Shown: positions 1 to 13,259, counted from the first letter of the stretch. The stretch: DNA of 64,000 nt from Mytilus trossulus (GCF_036588685.1 NC_086378.1:81237127-81301126), one strand, 5' to 3'. The notes: generated by a model from the letters alone, not told the origin. A program made the numbers and translations.

Positions 1-605
1 TTTTTATTACACCAAATTAACATCTTTCCTGAAACTGAGTGAATGGTACGCAAGTGCAGCTCCTTAAAATATCGAATAAGCAATGAAATCAAAGTTCCGA
101 AATATAGATCTACAGTTGCTGCTAGAACAGTAAGTAATGCTTTAAATTGTAACCGCAGTATTTTTTCTAATAGCGCAACTGCAATCAGGAGTAACGCTAA
201 AAATGACTGTAAGCAAATATTATATGCCCATGCAGTACATTTTATGAAAAGGAAAACATTTTTTTATGAAAAATTGTTTCCGTGATGCGAATTGATTTTT
301 TTTCTCGATGATCAGTCAAATGATCGTTTATGAGATAATAAACTTTTTTTATCGCTCTTTATGTACAATTATGAAAATTCTTCCAGTAACGGTACTCGGG
401 TTGGCTAAACGTCAAGTTTAACTTAATTGAATGTTTCAGCATGAAATCAGTTGAATTGCACGGGATTTTCGGTGAAAAGGCTGTCTATTTGATTATTTTT
501 CGTTTGCGGTATTTGATCTACACTATTGCGACTTACAAATGAAATGCGAACATTGTGATAAGTAGCTATAGATTCATGTAACCATTTAAGATCCCCATTC
601 GTAAC

Positions 606-688
606 AGTGTGGTGGCCGAGTGGTTAAGGCGTTGGACTTAAGTTCCAATGGACGTATGTCCGCGTGGGTTCGAACCCCACCCGCACTA
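606..688 (+). tRNA. tRNA-Leu(UAA), copy 1 (reference copy)
   Basis: Complete 83-nt class II tRNA gene without an intron. The acceptor stem is 606-612 with 681-687, seven pairs including one G-U, and the discriminator A is at 688. The D arm follows T613-G614. The anticodon stem is 632-636 with 644-648, and the anticodon TAA is at 639-641, so it reads UUA leucine codons. The long variable arm typical of leucine tRNA has the stem GGAC 650-653 with GTCC 658-661. The T arm is 664-680 with loop TTCGAAC. CCA is not encoded, as expected in eukaryotes. All stems pair, so nothing suggests a pseudogene. Confidence 0.97.
613..676 (+). promoter_or_regulatory. Internal RNA polymerase III promoter (A and B boxes) of copy 1
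   Basis: The A box TGGCCGAGTGG at 613-623 fits TRGYNNAGNNG, and the B box GTTCGAACC at 668-676 fits GWTCRANNC. These are the binding sites of TFIIIC in tRNA genes. The same two boxes sit at the same offset in all 63 copies. Confidence 0.9.
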
Positions 689-694
689 GTCTTA

Positions 695-699
695 TTTTT
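695..699 (+). terminator. Pol III terminator of copy 1 (T5)
   Basis: A run of five T begins 6 nt after the discriminator base, giving a short 3' trailer (GTCTTA) before termination. It is repeated after every copy. Longer T runs (7-8) lie deeper in the spacer and could act as backup terminators. Confidence 0.8.
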
Positions 700-1299
700 A
701 TTACACCAAATTAACATCTTTCCTGAAACTGAGTGAATGGTACGCAAGTGCAGCTCCTTAAAATATCGAATAAGCAATGAAATCAAAGTTCCGAAATATA
801 GATCTACAGTTGCTGCTAGAACAGTAAGTAATGCTTTAAATTGTAACCGCAGTATTTTTTCTAATAGCGCAACTGCAATCAGGAGTAACGCTAAAAATGA
901 CTGTAAGCAAATATTATATGCCCATGCAGTACATTTTATGAAAAGGAAAACATTTTTTTATGAAAAATTGTTTCCGTGATGCGAATTGATTTTTTTTCTC
1001 GATGATCAGTCAAATGATCGTTTATGAGATAATAAACTTTTTTTATCGCTCTTTATGTACAATTATGAAAATTCTTCCAGTAACGGTACTCGGGTTGGCT
1101 AAACGTCAAGTTTAACTTAATTGAATGTTTCAGCATGAAATCAGTTGAATTGCACGGGATTTTCGGTGAAAAGGCTGTCTATTTGATTATTTTTCGTTTG
1201 CGGTATTTGATCTACACTATTGCGACTTACAAATGAAATGCGAACATTGTGATAAGTAGCTATAGATTCATGTAACCATTTAAGATCCCCATTCGTAAC

Positions 1300-1382
1300 A
1301 GTGTGGTGGCCGAGTGGTTAAGGCGTTGGACTTAAGTTCCAATGGACGTATGTCCGCGTGGGTTCGAACCCCACCCGCACTA
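1300..1382 (+). tRNA. tRNA-Leu(UAA), copy 2
   Basis: Same sequence as copy 1; next copy 694 bp on. Confidence 0.96.
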
Positions 1383-1993
1383 GTCTTATTTTTATTACAC
1401 CAAATTAACATCTTTCCTGAAACTGAGTGAATGGTACGCAAGTGCAGCTCCTTAAAATATCGAATAAGCAATGAAATCAAAGTTCCGAAATATAGATCTA
1501 CAGTTGCTGCTAGAACAGTAAGTAATGCTTTAAATTGTAACCGCAGTATTTTTTCTAATAGCGCAACTGCAATCAGGAGTAACGCTAAAAATGACTGTAA
1601 GCAAATATTATATGCCCATGCAGTACATTTTATGAAAAGGAAAACATTTTTTTATGAAAAATTGTTTCCGTGATGCGAATTGATTTTTTTTCTCGATGAT
1701 CAGTCAAATGATCGTTTATGAGATAATAAACTTTTTTTATCGCTCTTTATGTACAATTATGAAAATTCTTCCAGTAACGGTACTCGGGTTGGCTAAACGT
1801 CAAGTTTAACTTAATTGAATGTTTCAGCATGAAATCAGTTGAATTGCACGGGATTTTCGGTGAAAAGGCTGTCTATTTGATTATTTTTCGTTTGCGGTAT
1901 TTGATCTACACTATTGCGACTTACAAATGAAATGCGAACATTGTGATAAGTAGCTATAGATTCATGTAACCATTTAAGATCCCCATTCGTAAC

Positions 1994-2076
1994 AGTGTGG
2001 TGGCCGAGTGGTTAAGGCGTTGGACTTAAGTTCCAATGGACGTATGTCCGCGTGGGTTCGAACCCCACCCGCACTA
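1994..2076 (+). tRNA. tRNA-Leu(UAA), copy 3
   Basis: Same sequence as copy 1; consensus spacer follows. Confidence 0.96.
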
Positions 2077-2687
2077 GTCTTATTTTTATTACACCAAATT
2101 AACATCTTTCCTGAAACTGAGTGAATGGTACGCAAGTGCAGCTCCTTAAAATATCGAATAAGCAATGAAATCAAAGTTCCGAAATATAGATCTACAGTTG
2201 CTGCTAGAACAGTAAGTAATGCTTTAAATTGTAACCGCAGTATTTTTTCTAATAGCGCAACTGCAATCAGGAGTAACGCTAAAAATGACTGTAAGCAAAT
2301 ATTATATGCCCATGCAGTACATTTTATGAAAAGGAAAACATTTTTTTATGAAAAATTGTTTCCGTGATGCGAATTGATTTTTTTTCTCGATGATCAGTCA
2401 AATGATCGTTTATGAGATAATAAACTTTTTTTATCGCTCTTTATGTACAATTATGAAAATTCTTCCAGTAACGGTACTCGGGTTGGCTAAACGTCAAGTT
2501 TAACTTAATTGAATGTTTCAGCATGAAATCAGTTGAATTGCACGGGATTTTCGGTGAAAAGGCTGTCTATTTGATTATTTTTCGTTTGCGGTATTTGATC
2601 TACACTATTGCGACTTACAAATGAAATGCGAACATTGTGATAAGTAGCTATAGATTCATGTAACCATTTAAGATCCCCATTCGTAAC

Positions 2688-2770
2688 AGTGTGGTGGCCG
2701 AGTGGTTAAGGCGTTGGACTTAAGTTCCAATGGACGTATGTCCGCGTGGGTTCGAACCCCACCCGCACTA
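2688..2770 (+). tRNA. tRNA-Leu(UAA), copy 4
   Basis: Same sequence as copy 1; consensus spacer follows. Confidence 0.96.
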
Positions 2771-3381
2771 GTCTTATTTTTATTACACCAAATTAACATC
2801 TTTCCTGAAACTGAGTGAATGGTACGCAAGTGCAGCTCCTTAAAATATCGAATAAGCAATGAAATCAAAGTTCCGAAATATAGATCTACAGTTGCTGCTA
2901 GAACAGTAAGTAATGCTTTAAATTGTAACCGCAGTATTTTTTCTAATAGCGCAACTGCAATCAGGAGTAACGCTAAAAATGACTGTAAGCAAATATTATA
3001 TGCCCATGCAGTACATTTTATGAAAAGGAAAACATTTTTTTATGAAAAATTGTTTCCGTGATGCGAATTGATTTTTTTTCTCGATGATCAGTCAAATGAT
3101 CGTTTATGAGATAATAAACTTTTTTTATCGCTCTTTATGTACAATTATGAAAATTCTTCCAGTAACGGTACTCGGGTTGGCTAAACGTCAAGTTTAACTT
3201 AATTGAATGTTTCAGCATGAAATCAGTTGAATTGCACGGGATTTTCGGTGAAAAGGCTGTCTATTTGATTATTTTTCGTTTGCGGTATTTGATCTACACT
3301 ATTGCGACTTACAAATGAAATGCGAACATTGTGATAAGTAGCTATAGATTCATGTAACCATTTAAGATCCCCATTCGTAAC

Positions 3382-3464
3382 AGTGTGGTGGCCGAGTGGT
3401 TAAGGCGTTGGACTTAAGTTCCAATGGACGTATGTCCGCGTGGGTTCGAACCCCACCCGCACTA
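3382..3464 (+). tRNA. tRNA-Leu(UAA), copy 5
   Basis: Same sequence as copy 1; consensus spacer follows. Confidence 0.96.
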
Positions 3465-4075
3465 GTCTTATTTTTATTACACCAAATTAACATCTTTCCT
3501 GAAACTGAGTGAATGGTACGCAAGTGCAGCTCCTTAAAATATCGAATAAGCAATGAAATCAAAGTTCCGAAATATAGATCTACAGTTGCTGCTAGAACAG
3601 TAAGTAATGCTTTAAATTGTAACCGCAGTATTTTTTCTAATAGCGCAACTGCAATCAGGAGTAACGCTAAAAATGACTGTAAGCAAATATTATATGCCCA
3701 TGCAGTACATTTTATGAAAAGGAAAACATTTTTTTATGAAAAATTGTTTCCGTGATGCGAATTGATTTTTTTTCTCGATGATCAGTCAAATGATCGTTTA
3801 TGAGATAATAAACTTTTTTTATCGCTCTTTATGTACAATTATGAAAATTCTTCCAGTAACGGTACTCGGGTTGGCTAAACGTCAAGTTTAACTTAATTGA
3901 ATGTTTCAGCATGAAATCAGTTGAATTGCACGGGATTTTCGGTGAAAAGGCTGTCTATTTGATTATTTTTCGTTTGCGGTATTTGATCTACACTATTGCG
4001 ACTTACAAATGAAATGCGAACATTGTGATAAGTAGCTATAGATTCATGTAACCATTTAAGATCCCCATTCGTAAC

Positions 4076-4158
4076 AGTGTGGTGGCCGAGTGGTTAAGGC
4101 GTTGGACTTAAGTTCCAATGGACGTATGTCCGCGTGGGTTCGAACCCCACCCGCACTA
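4076..4158 (+). tRNA. tRNA-Leu(UAA), copy 6
   Basis: Same sequence as copy 1; consensus spacer follows. Confidence 0.96.
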
Positions 4159-4769
4159 GTCTTATTTTTATTACACCAAATTAACATCTTTCCTGAAACT
4201 GAGTGAATGGTACGCAAGTGCAGCTCCTTAAAATATCGAATAAGCAATGAAATCAAAGTTCCGAAATATAGATCTACAGTTGCTGCTAGAACAGTAAGTA
4301 ATGCTTTAAATTGTAACCGCAGTATTTTTTCTAATAGCGCAACTGCAATCAGGAGTAACGCTAAAAATGACTGTAAGCAAATATTATATGCCCATGCAGT
4401 ACATTTTATGAAAAGGAAAACATTTTTTTATGAAAAATTGTTTCCGTGATGCGAATTGATTTTTTTTCTCGATGATCAGTCAAATGATCGTTTATGAGAT
4501 AATAAACTTTTTTTATCGCTCTTTATGTACAATTATGAAAATTCTTCCAGTAACGGTACTCGGGTTGGCTAAACGTCAAGTTTAACTTAATTGAATGTTT
4601 CAGCATGAAATCAGTTGAATTGCACGGGATTTTCGGTGAAAAGGCTGTCTATTTGATTATTTTTCGTTTGCGGTATTTGATCTACACTATTGCGACTTAC
4701 AAATGAAATGCGAACATTGTGATAAGTAGCTATAGATTCATGTAACCATTTAAGATCCCCATTCGTAAC

Positions 4770-4852
4770 AGTGTGGTGGCCGAGTGGTTAAGGCGTTGGA
4801 CTTAAGTTCCAATGGACGTATGTCCGCGTGGGTTCGAACCCCACCCGCACTA
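4770..4852 (+). tRNA. tRNA-Leu(UAA), copy 7
   Basis: Same sequence as copy 1; consensus spacer follows. Confidence 0.96.
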
Positions 4853-5463
4853 GTCTTATTTTTATTACACCAAATTAACATCTTTCCTGAAACTGAGTGA
4901 ATGGTACGCAAGTGCAGCTCCTTAAAATATCGAATAAGCAATGAAATCAAAGTTCCGAAATATAGATCTACAGTTGCTGCTAGAACAGTAAGTAATGCTT
5001 TAAATTGTAACCGCAGTATTTTTTCTAATAGCGCAACTGCAATCAGGAGTAACGCTAAAAATGACTGTAAGCAAATATTATATGCCCATGCAGTACATTT
5101 TATGAAAAGGAAAACATTTTTTTATGAAAAATTGTTTCCGTGATGCGAATTGATTTTTTTTCTCGATGATCAGTCAAATGATCGTTTATGAGATAATAAA
5201 CTTTTTTTATCGCTCTTTATGTACAATTATGAAAATTCTTCCAGTAACGGTACTCGGGTTGGCTAAACGTCAAGTTTAACTTAATTGAATGTTTCAGCAT
5301 GAAATCAGTTGAATTGCACGGGATTTTCGGTGAAAAGGCTGTCTATTTGATTATTTTTCGTTTGCGGTATTTGATCTACACTATTGCGACTTACAAATGA
5401 AATGCGAACATTGTGATAAGTAGCTATAGATTCATGTAACCATTTAAGATCCCCATTCGTAAC

Positions 5464-5546
5464 AGTGTGGTGGCCGAGTGGTTAAGGCGTTGGACTTAAG
5501 TTCCAATGGACGTATGTCCGCGTGGGTTCGAACCCCACCCGCACTA
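5464..5546 (+). tRNA. tRNA-Leu(UAA), copy 8
   Basis: Same sequence as copy 1; consensus spacer follows. Confidence 0.96.
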
Positions 5547-6157
5547 GTCTTATTTTTATTACACCAAATTAACATCTTTCCTGAAACTGAGTGAATGGTA
5601 CGCAAGTGCAGCTCCTTAAAATATCGAATAAGCAATGAAATCAAAGTTCCGAAATATAGATCTACAGTTGCTGCTAGAACAGTAAGTAATGCTTTAAATT
5701 GTAACCGCAGTATTTTTTCTAATAGCGCAACTGCAATCAGGAGTAACGCTAAAAATGACTGTAAGCAAATATTATATGCCCATGCAGTACATTTTATGAA
5801 AAGGAAAACATTTTTTTATGAAAAATTGTTTCCGTGATGCGAATTGATTTTTTTTCTCGATGATCAGTCAAATGATCGTTTATGAGATAATAAACTTTTT
5901 TTATCGCTCTTTATGTACAATTATGAAAATTCTTCCAGTAACGGTACTCGGGTTGGCTAAACGTCAAGTTTAACTTAATTGAATGTTTCAGCATGAAATC
6001 AGTTGAATTGCACGGGATTTTCGGTGAAAAGGCTGTCTATTTGATTATTTTTCGTTTGCGGTATTTGATCTACACTATTGCGACTTACAAATGAAATGCG
6101 AACATTGTGATAAGTAGCTATAGATTCATGTAACCATTTAAGATCCCCATTCGTAAC

Positions 6158-6240
6158 AGTGTGGTGGCCGAGTGGTTAAGGCGTTGGACTTAAGTTCCAA
6201 TGGACGTATGTCCGCGTGGGTTCGAACCCCACCCGCACTA
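6158..6240 (+). tRNA. tRNA-Leu(UAA), copy 9
   Basis: Last copy before the assembly gap. The following spacer lacks one A near 6332 and has an 8-T run at 6504-6511, both probably contig-end errors. The tRNA itself matches copy 1. Confidence 0.96.
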
Positions 6241-6831
6241 GTCTTATTTTTATTACACCAAATTAACATCTTTCCTGAAACTGAGTGAATGGTACGCAAG
6301 TGCAGCTCCTTAAAATATCGAATAAGCAATGAATCAAAGTTCCGAAATATAGATCTACAGTTGCTGCTAGAACAGTAAGTAATGCTTTAAATTGTAACCG
6401 CAGTATTTTTTCTAATAGCGCAACTGCAATCAGGAGTAACGCTAAAAATGACTGTAAGCAAATATTATATGCCCATGCAGTACATTTTATGAAAAGGAAA
6501 ACATTTTTTTTATGAAAAATTGTTTCCGTGATGCGAATTGATTTTTTTTCTCGATGATCAGTCAAATGATCGTTTATGAGATAATAAACTTTTTTTATCG
6601 CTCTTTATGTACAATTATGAAAATTCTTCCAGTAACGGTACTCGGGTTGGCTAAACGTCAAGTTTAACTTAATTGAATGTTTCAGCATGAAATCAGTTGA
6701 ATTGCACGGGATTTTCGGTGAAAAGGCTGTCTATTTGATTATTTTTCGTTTGCGGTATTTGATCTACACTATTGCGACTTACAAATGAAATGCGAACATT
6801 GTGATAAGTAGCTATAGATTCATGTAACCAT

Positions 6832-6931
6832 NNNNNNNNNNNNNNNNNNNNNNNNNNNNNNNNNNNNNNNNNNNNNNNNNNNNNNNNNNNNNNNNNNNNN
6901 NNNNNNNNNNNNNNNNNNNNNNNNNNNNNNN
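6832..6931. other. Assembly gap (100 N) inside the array
   Basis: Exactly 100 N, the usual placeholder for a gap of unknown size. The 60 bases before it (6772-6831) are identical to the 60 bases after it (6932-6991). The contigs therefore either overlap by 60 bp or are separated by a whole number of units minus 60 bp. The true number of tRNA copies here is unknown. Confidence 0.98.
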
Positions 6932-7011
6932 TTGCGACTTACAAATGAAATGCGAACATTGTGATAAGTAGCTATAGATTCATGTAACCATTTAAGATCC
7001 CCATTCGTAAC

Positions 7012-7094
7012 AGTGTGGTGGCCGAGTGGTTAAGGCGTTGGACTTAAGTTCCAATGGACGTATGTCCGCGTGGGTTCGAACCCCACCCGCACTA
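7012..7094 (+). tRNA. tRNA-Leu(UAA), copy 10
   Basis: First copy after the gap; same sequence as copy 1. It could even be the tRNA belonging to the unit cut by the gap if the contigs overlap. Confidence 0.96.
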
Positions 7095-7705
7095 GTCTTA
7101 TTTTTATTACACCAAATTAACATCTTTCCTGAAACTGAGTGAATGGTACGCAAGTGCAGCTCCTTAAAATATCGAATAAGCAATGAAATCAAAGTTCCGA
7201 AATATAGATCTACAGTTGCTGCTAGAACAGTAAGTAATGCTTTAAATTGTAACCGCAGTATTTTTTCTAATAGCGCAACTGCAATCAGGAGTAACGCTAA
7301 AAATGACTGTAAGCAAATATTATATGCCCATGCAGTACATTTTATGAAAAGGAAAACATTTTTTTATGAAAAATTGTTTCCGTGATGCGAATTGATTTTT
7401 TTTCTCGATGATCAGTCAAATGATCGTTTATGAGATAATAAACTTTTTTTATCGCTCTTTATGTACAATTATGAAAATTCTTCCAGTAACGGTACTCGGG
7501 TTGGCTAAACGTCAAGTTTAACTTAATTGAATGTTTCAGCATGAAATCAGTTGAATTGCACGGGATTTTCGGTGAAAAGGCTGTCTATTTGATTATTTTT
7601 CGTTTGCGGTATTTGATCTACACTATTGCGACTTACAAATGAAATGCGAACATTGTGATAAGTAGCTATAGATTCATGTAACCATTTAAGATCCCCATTC
7701 GTAAC

Positions 7706-7788
7706 AGTGTGGTGGCCGAGTGGTTAAGGCGTTGGACTTAAGTTCCAATGGACGTATGTCCGCGTGGGTTCGAACCCCACCCGCACTA
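7706..7788 (+). tRNA. tRNA-Leu(UAA), copy 11
   Basis: Same sequence as copy 1; consensus spacer follows. Confidence 0.96.
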
Positions 7789-8399
7789 GTCTTATTTTTA
7801 TTACACCAAATTAACATCTTTCCTGAAACTGAGTGAATGGTACGCAAGTGCAGCTCCTTAAAATATCGAATAAGCAATGAAATCAAAGTTCCGAAATATA
7901 GATCTACAGTTGCTGCTAGAACAGTAAGTAATGCTTTAAATTGTAACCGCAGTATTTTTTCTAATAGCGCAACTGCAATCAGGAGTAACGCTAAAAATGA
8001 CTGTAAGCAAATATTATATGCCCATGCAGTACATTTTATGAAAAGGAAAACATTTTTTTATGAAAAATTGTTTCCGTGATGCGAATTGATTTTTTTTCTC
8101 GATGATCAGTCAAATGATCGTTTATGAGATAATAAACTTTTTTTATCGCTCTTTATGTACAATTATGAAAATTCTTCCAGTAACGGTACTCGGGTTGGCT
8201 AAACGTCAAGTTTAACTTAATTGAATGTTTCAGCATGAAATCAGTTGAATTGCACGGGATTTTCGGTGAAAAGGCTGTCTATTTGATTATTTTTCGTTTG
8301 CGGTATTTGATCTACACTATTGCGACTTACAAATGAAATGCGAACATTGTGATAAGTAGCTATAGATTCATGTAACCATTTAAGATCCCCATTCGTAAC

Positions 8400-8482
8400 A
8401 GTGTGGTGGCCGAGTGGTTAAGGCGTTGGACTTAAGTTCCAATGGACGTATGTCCGCGTGGGTTCGAACCCCACCCGCACTA
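8400..8482 (+). tRNA. tRNA-Leu(UAA), copy 12
   Basis: Same sequence as copy 1; consensus spacer follows. Confidence 0.96.
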
Positions 8483-9093
8483 GTCTTATTTTTATTACAC
8501 CAAATTAACATCTTTCCTGAAACTGAGTGAATGGTACGCAAGTGCAGCTCCTTAAAATATCGAATAAGCAATGAAATCAAAGTTCCGAAATATAGATCTA
8601 CAGTTGCTGCTAGAACAGTAAGTAATGCTTTAAATTGTAACCGCAGTATTTTTTCTAATAGCGCAACTGCAATCAGGAGTAACGCTAAAAATGACTGTAA
8701 GCAAATATTATATGCCCATGCAGTACATTTTATGAAAAGGAAAACATTTTTTTATGAAAAATTGTTTCCGTGATGCGAATTGATTTTTTTTCTCGATGAT
8801 CAGTCAAATGATCGTTTATGAGATAATAAACTTTTTTTATCGCTCTTTATGTACAATTATGAAAATTCTTCCAGTAACGGTACTCGGGTTGGCTAAACGT
8901 CAAGTTTAACTTAATTGAATGTTTCAGCATGAAATCAGTTGAATTGCACGGGATTTTCGGTGAAAAGGCTGTCTATTTGATTATTTTTCGTTTGCGGTAT
9001 TTGATCTACACTATTGCGACTTACAAATGAAATGCGAACATTGTGATAAGTAGCTATAGATTCATGTAACCATTTAAGATCCCCATTCGTAAC

Positions 9094-9176
9094 AGTGTGG
9101 TGGCCGAGTGGTTAAGGCGTTGGACTTAAGTTCCAATGGACGTATGTCCGCGTGGGTTCGAACCCCACCCGCACTA
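9094..9176 (+). tRNA. tRNA-Leu(UAA), copy 13
   Basis: Same sequence as copy 1; consensus spacer follows. Confidence 0.96.
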
Positions 9177-9787
9177 GTCTTATTTTTATTACACCAAATT
9201 AACATCTTTCCTGAAACTGAGTGAATGGTACGCAAGTGCAGCTCCTTAAAATATCGAATAAGCAATGAAATCAAAGTTCCGAAATATAGATCTACAGTTG
9301 CTGCTAGAACAGTAAGTAATGCTTTAAATTGTAACCGCAGTATTTTTTCTAATAGCGCAACTGCAATCAGGAGTAACGCTAAAAATGACTGTAAGCAAAT
9401 ATTATATGCCCATGCAGTACATTTTATGAAAAGGAAAACATTTTTTTATGAAAAATTGTTTCCGTGATGCGAATTGATTTTTTTTCTCGATGATCAGTCA
9501 AATGATCGTTTATGAGATAATAAACTTTTTTTATCGCTCTTTATGTACAATTATGAAAATTCTTCCAGTAACGGTACTCGGGTTGGCTAAACGTCAAGTT
9601 TAACTTAATTGAATGTTTCAGCATGAAATCAGTTGAATTGCACGGGATTTTCGGTGAAAAGGCTGTCTATTTGATTATTTTTCGTTTGCGGTATTTGATC
9701 TACACTATTGCGACTTACAAATGAAATGCGAACATTGTGATAAGTAGCTATAGATTCATGTAACCATTTAAGATCCCCATTCGTAAC

Positions 9788-9870
9788 AGTGTGGTGGCCG
9801 AGTGGTTAAGGCGTTGGACTTAAGTTCCAATGGACGTATGTCCGCGTGGGTTCGAACCCCACCCGCACTA
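9788..9870 (+). tRNA. tRNA-Leu(UAA), copy 14
   Basis: Same sequence as copy 1; the spacer after it ends with the C to A variant at 10459. Confidence 0.96.
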
Positions 9871-10481
9871 GTCTTATTTTTATTACACCAAATTAACATC
9901 TTTCCTGAAACTGAGTGAATGGTACGCAAGTGCAGCTCCTTAAAATATCGAATAAGCAATGAAATCAAAGTTCCGAAATATAGATCTACAGTTGCTGCTA
10001 GAACAGTAAGTAATGCTTTAAATTGTAACCGCAGTATTTTTTCTAATAGCGCAACTGCAATCAGGAGTAACGCTAAAAATGACTGTAAGCAAATATTATA
10101 TGCCCATGCAGTACATTTTATGAAAAGGAAAACATTTTTTTATGAAAAATTGTTTCCGTGATGCGAATTGATTTTTTTTCTCGATGATCAGTCAAATGAT
10201 CGTTTATGAGATAATAAACTTTTTTTATCGCTCTTTATGTACAATTATGAAAATTCTTCCAGTAACGGTACTCGGGTTGGCTAAACGTCAAGTTTAACTT
10301 AATTGAATGTTTCAGCATGAAATCAGTTGAATTGCACGGGATTTTCGGTGAAAAGGCTGTCTATTTGATTATTTTTCGTTTGCGGTATTTGATCTACACT
10401 ATTGCGACTTACAAATGAAATGCGAACATTGTGATAAGTAGCTATAGATTCATGTAACAATTTAAGATCCCCATTCGTAAC

Positions 10482-10564
10482 AGTGTGGTGGCCGAGTGGT
10501 TAAGGCGTTGGACTTAAGTTCCAATGGACGTATGTCCGCGTGGGTTCGAACCCCACCCGCACTA
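10482..10564 (+). tRNA. tRNA-Leu(UAA), copy 15
   Basis: The tRNA matches copy 1. It is preceded by the C to A variant (10459) and followed by a spacer with an 8-T run, so this unit is 695 bp. Confidence 0.96.
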
Positions 10565-11176
10565 GTCTTATTTTTATTACACCAAATTAACATCTTTCCT
10601 GAAACTGAGTGAATGGTACGCAAGTGCAGCTCCTTAAAATATCGAATAAGCAATGAAATCAAAGTTCCGAAATATAGATCTACAGTTGCTGCTAGAACAG
10701 TAAGTAATGCTTTAAATTGTAACCGCAGTATTTTTTCTAATAGCGCAACTGCAATCAGGAGTAACGCTAAAAATGACTGTAAGCAAATATTATATGCCCA
10801 TGCAGTACATTTTATGAAAAGGAAAACATTTTTTTTATGAAAAATTGTTTCCGTGATGCGAATTGATTTTTTTTCTCGATGATCAGTCAAATGATCGTTT
10901 ATGAGATAATAAACTTTTTTTATCGCTCTTTATGTACAATTATGAAAATTCTTCCAGTAACGGTACTCGGGTTGGCTAAACGTCAAGTTTAACTTAATTG
11001 AATGTTTCAGCATGAAATCAGTTGAATTGCACGGGATTTTCGGTGAAAAGGCTGTCTATTTGATTATTTTTCGTTTGCGGTATTTGATCTACACTATTGC
11101 GACTTACAAATGAAATGCGAACATTGTGATAAGTAGCTATAGATTCATGTAACCATTTAAGATCCCCATTCGTAAC

Positions 11177-11259
11177 AGTGTGGTGGCCGAGTGGTTAAGG
11201 CGTTGGACTTAAGTTCCAATGGACGTATGTCCGCGTGGGTTCGAACCCCACCCGCACTA
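11177..11259 (+). tRNA. tRNA-Leu(UAA), copy 16
   Basis: The tRNA matches copy 1; the spacer after it has the 8-T run (695-bp unit). Confidence 0.96.
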
Positions 11260-11871
11260 GTCTTATTTTTATTACACCAAATTAACATCTTTCCTGAAAC
11301 TGAGTGAATGGTACGCAAGTGCAGCTCCTTAAAATATCGAATAAGCAATGAAATCAAAGTTCCGAAATATAGATCTACAGTTGCTGCTAGAACAGTAAGT
11401 AATGCTTTAAATTGTAACCGCAGTATTTTTTCTAATAGCGCAACTGCAATCAGGAGTAACGCTAAAAATGACTGTAAGCAAATATTATATGCCCATGCAG
11501 TACATTTTATGAAAAGGAAAACATTTTTTTTATGAAAAATTGTTTCCGTGATGCGAATTGATTTTTTTTCTCGATGATCAGTCAAATGATCGTTTATGAG
11601 ATAATAAACTTTTTTTATCGCTCTTTATGTACAATTATGAAAATTCTTCCAGTAACGGTACTCGGGTTGGCTAAACGTCAAGTTTAACTTAATTGAATGT
11701 TTCAGCATGAAATCAGTTGAATTGCACGGGATTTTCGGTGAAAAGGCTGTCTATTTGATTATTTTTCGTTTGCGGTATTTGATCTACACTATTGCGACTT
11801 ACAAATGAAATGCGAACATTGTGATAAGTAGCTATAGATTCATGTAACCATTTAAGATCCCCATTCGTAAC

Positions 11872-11954
11872 AGTGTGGTGGCCGAGTGGTTAAGGCGTTG
11901 GACTTAAGTTCCAATGGACGTATGTCCGCGTGGGTTCGAACCCCACCCGCACTA
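11872..11954 (+). tRNA. tRNA-Leu(UAA), copy 17
   Basis: Same sequence as copy 1; consensus spacer follows. Confidence 0.96.
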
Positions 11955-12565
11955 GTCTTATTTTTATTACACCAAATTAACATCTTTCCTGAAACTGAGT
12001 GAATGGTACGCAAGTGCAGCTCCTTAAAATATCGAATAAGCAATGAAATCAAAGTTCCGAAATATAGATCTACAGTTGCTGCTAGAACAGTAAGTAATGC
12101 TTTAAATTGTAACCGCAGTATTTTTTCTAATAGCGCAACTGCAATCAGGAGTAACGCTAAAAATGACTGTAAGCAAATATTATATGCCCATGCAGTACAT
12201 TTTATGAAAAGGAAAACATTTTTTTATGAAAAATTGTTTCCGTGATGCGAATTGATTTTTTTTCTCGATGATCAGTCAAATGATCGTTTATGAGATAATA
12301 AACTTTTTTTATCGCTCTTTATGTACAATTATGAAAATTCTTCCAGTAACGGTACTCGGGTTGGCTAAACGTCAAGTTTAACTTAATTGAATGTTTCAGC
12401 ATGAAATCAGTTGAATTGCACGGGATTTTCGGTGAAAAGGCTGTCTATTTGATTATTTTTCGTTTGCGGTATTTGATCTACACTATTGCGACTTACAAAT
12501 GAAATGCGAACATTGTGATAAGTAGCTATAGATTCATGTAACCATTTAAGATCCCCATTCGTAAC

Positions 12566-12648
12566 AGTGTGGTGGCCGAGTGGTTAAGGCGTTGGACTTA
12601 AGTTCCAATGGACGTATGTCCGCGTGGGTTCGAACCCCACCCGCACTA
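12566..12648 (+). tRNA. tRNA-Leu(UAA), copy 18
   Basis: Same sequence as copy 1; consensus spacer follows. Confidence 0.96.
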
Positions 12649-13259
12649 GTCTTATTTTTATTACACCAAATTAACATCTTTCCTGAAACTGAGTGAATGG
12701 TACGCAAGTGCAGCTCCTTAAAATATCGAATAAGCAATGAAATCAAAGTTCCGAAATATAGATCTACAGTTGCTGCTAGAACAGTAAGTAATGCTTTAAA
12801 TTGTAACCGCAGTATTTTTTCTAATAGCGCAACTGCAATCAGGAGTAACGCTAAAAATGACTGTAAGCAAATATTATATGCCCATGCAGTACATTTTATG
12901 AAAAGGAAAACATTTTTTTATGAAAAATTGTTTCCGTGATGCGAATTGATTTTTTTTCTCGATGATCAGTCAAATGATCGTTTATGAGATAATAAACTTT
13001 TTTTATCGCTCTTTATGTACAATTATGAAAATTCTTCCAGTAACGGTACTCGGGTTGGCTAAACGTCAAGTTTAACTTAATTGAATGTTTCAGCATGAAA
13101 TCAGTTGAATTGCACGGGATTTTCGGTGAAAAGGCTGTCTATTTGATTATTTTTCGTTTGCGGTATTTGATCTACACTATTGCGACTTACAAATGAAATG
13201 CGAACATTGTGATAAGTAGCTATAGATTCATGTAACCATTTAAGATCCCCATTCGTAAC

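Noticed and set aside
43-285. An 80-codon plus-strand frame repeated in every spacer
   Set aside because: It repeats only because the DNA repeats. It has no recognisable domain or signal, and its end shifts whenever the T run changes length, so nothing shows selection on the frame.
306-326. Partial dyad CGATGATCA...TGATCG in each spacer, considered as a snoRNA or regulatory hairpin
   Set aside because: The arms are short and imperfect, with no C/D or H/ACA box set around them.
10462-10890. 66- to 142-codon minus-strand frames across the tRNA and spacer
   Set aside because: They read antisense through the tRNA gene, and the long version appears only where an extra T shifts the frame. An accidental frame is the simpler explanation.
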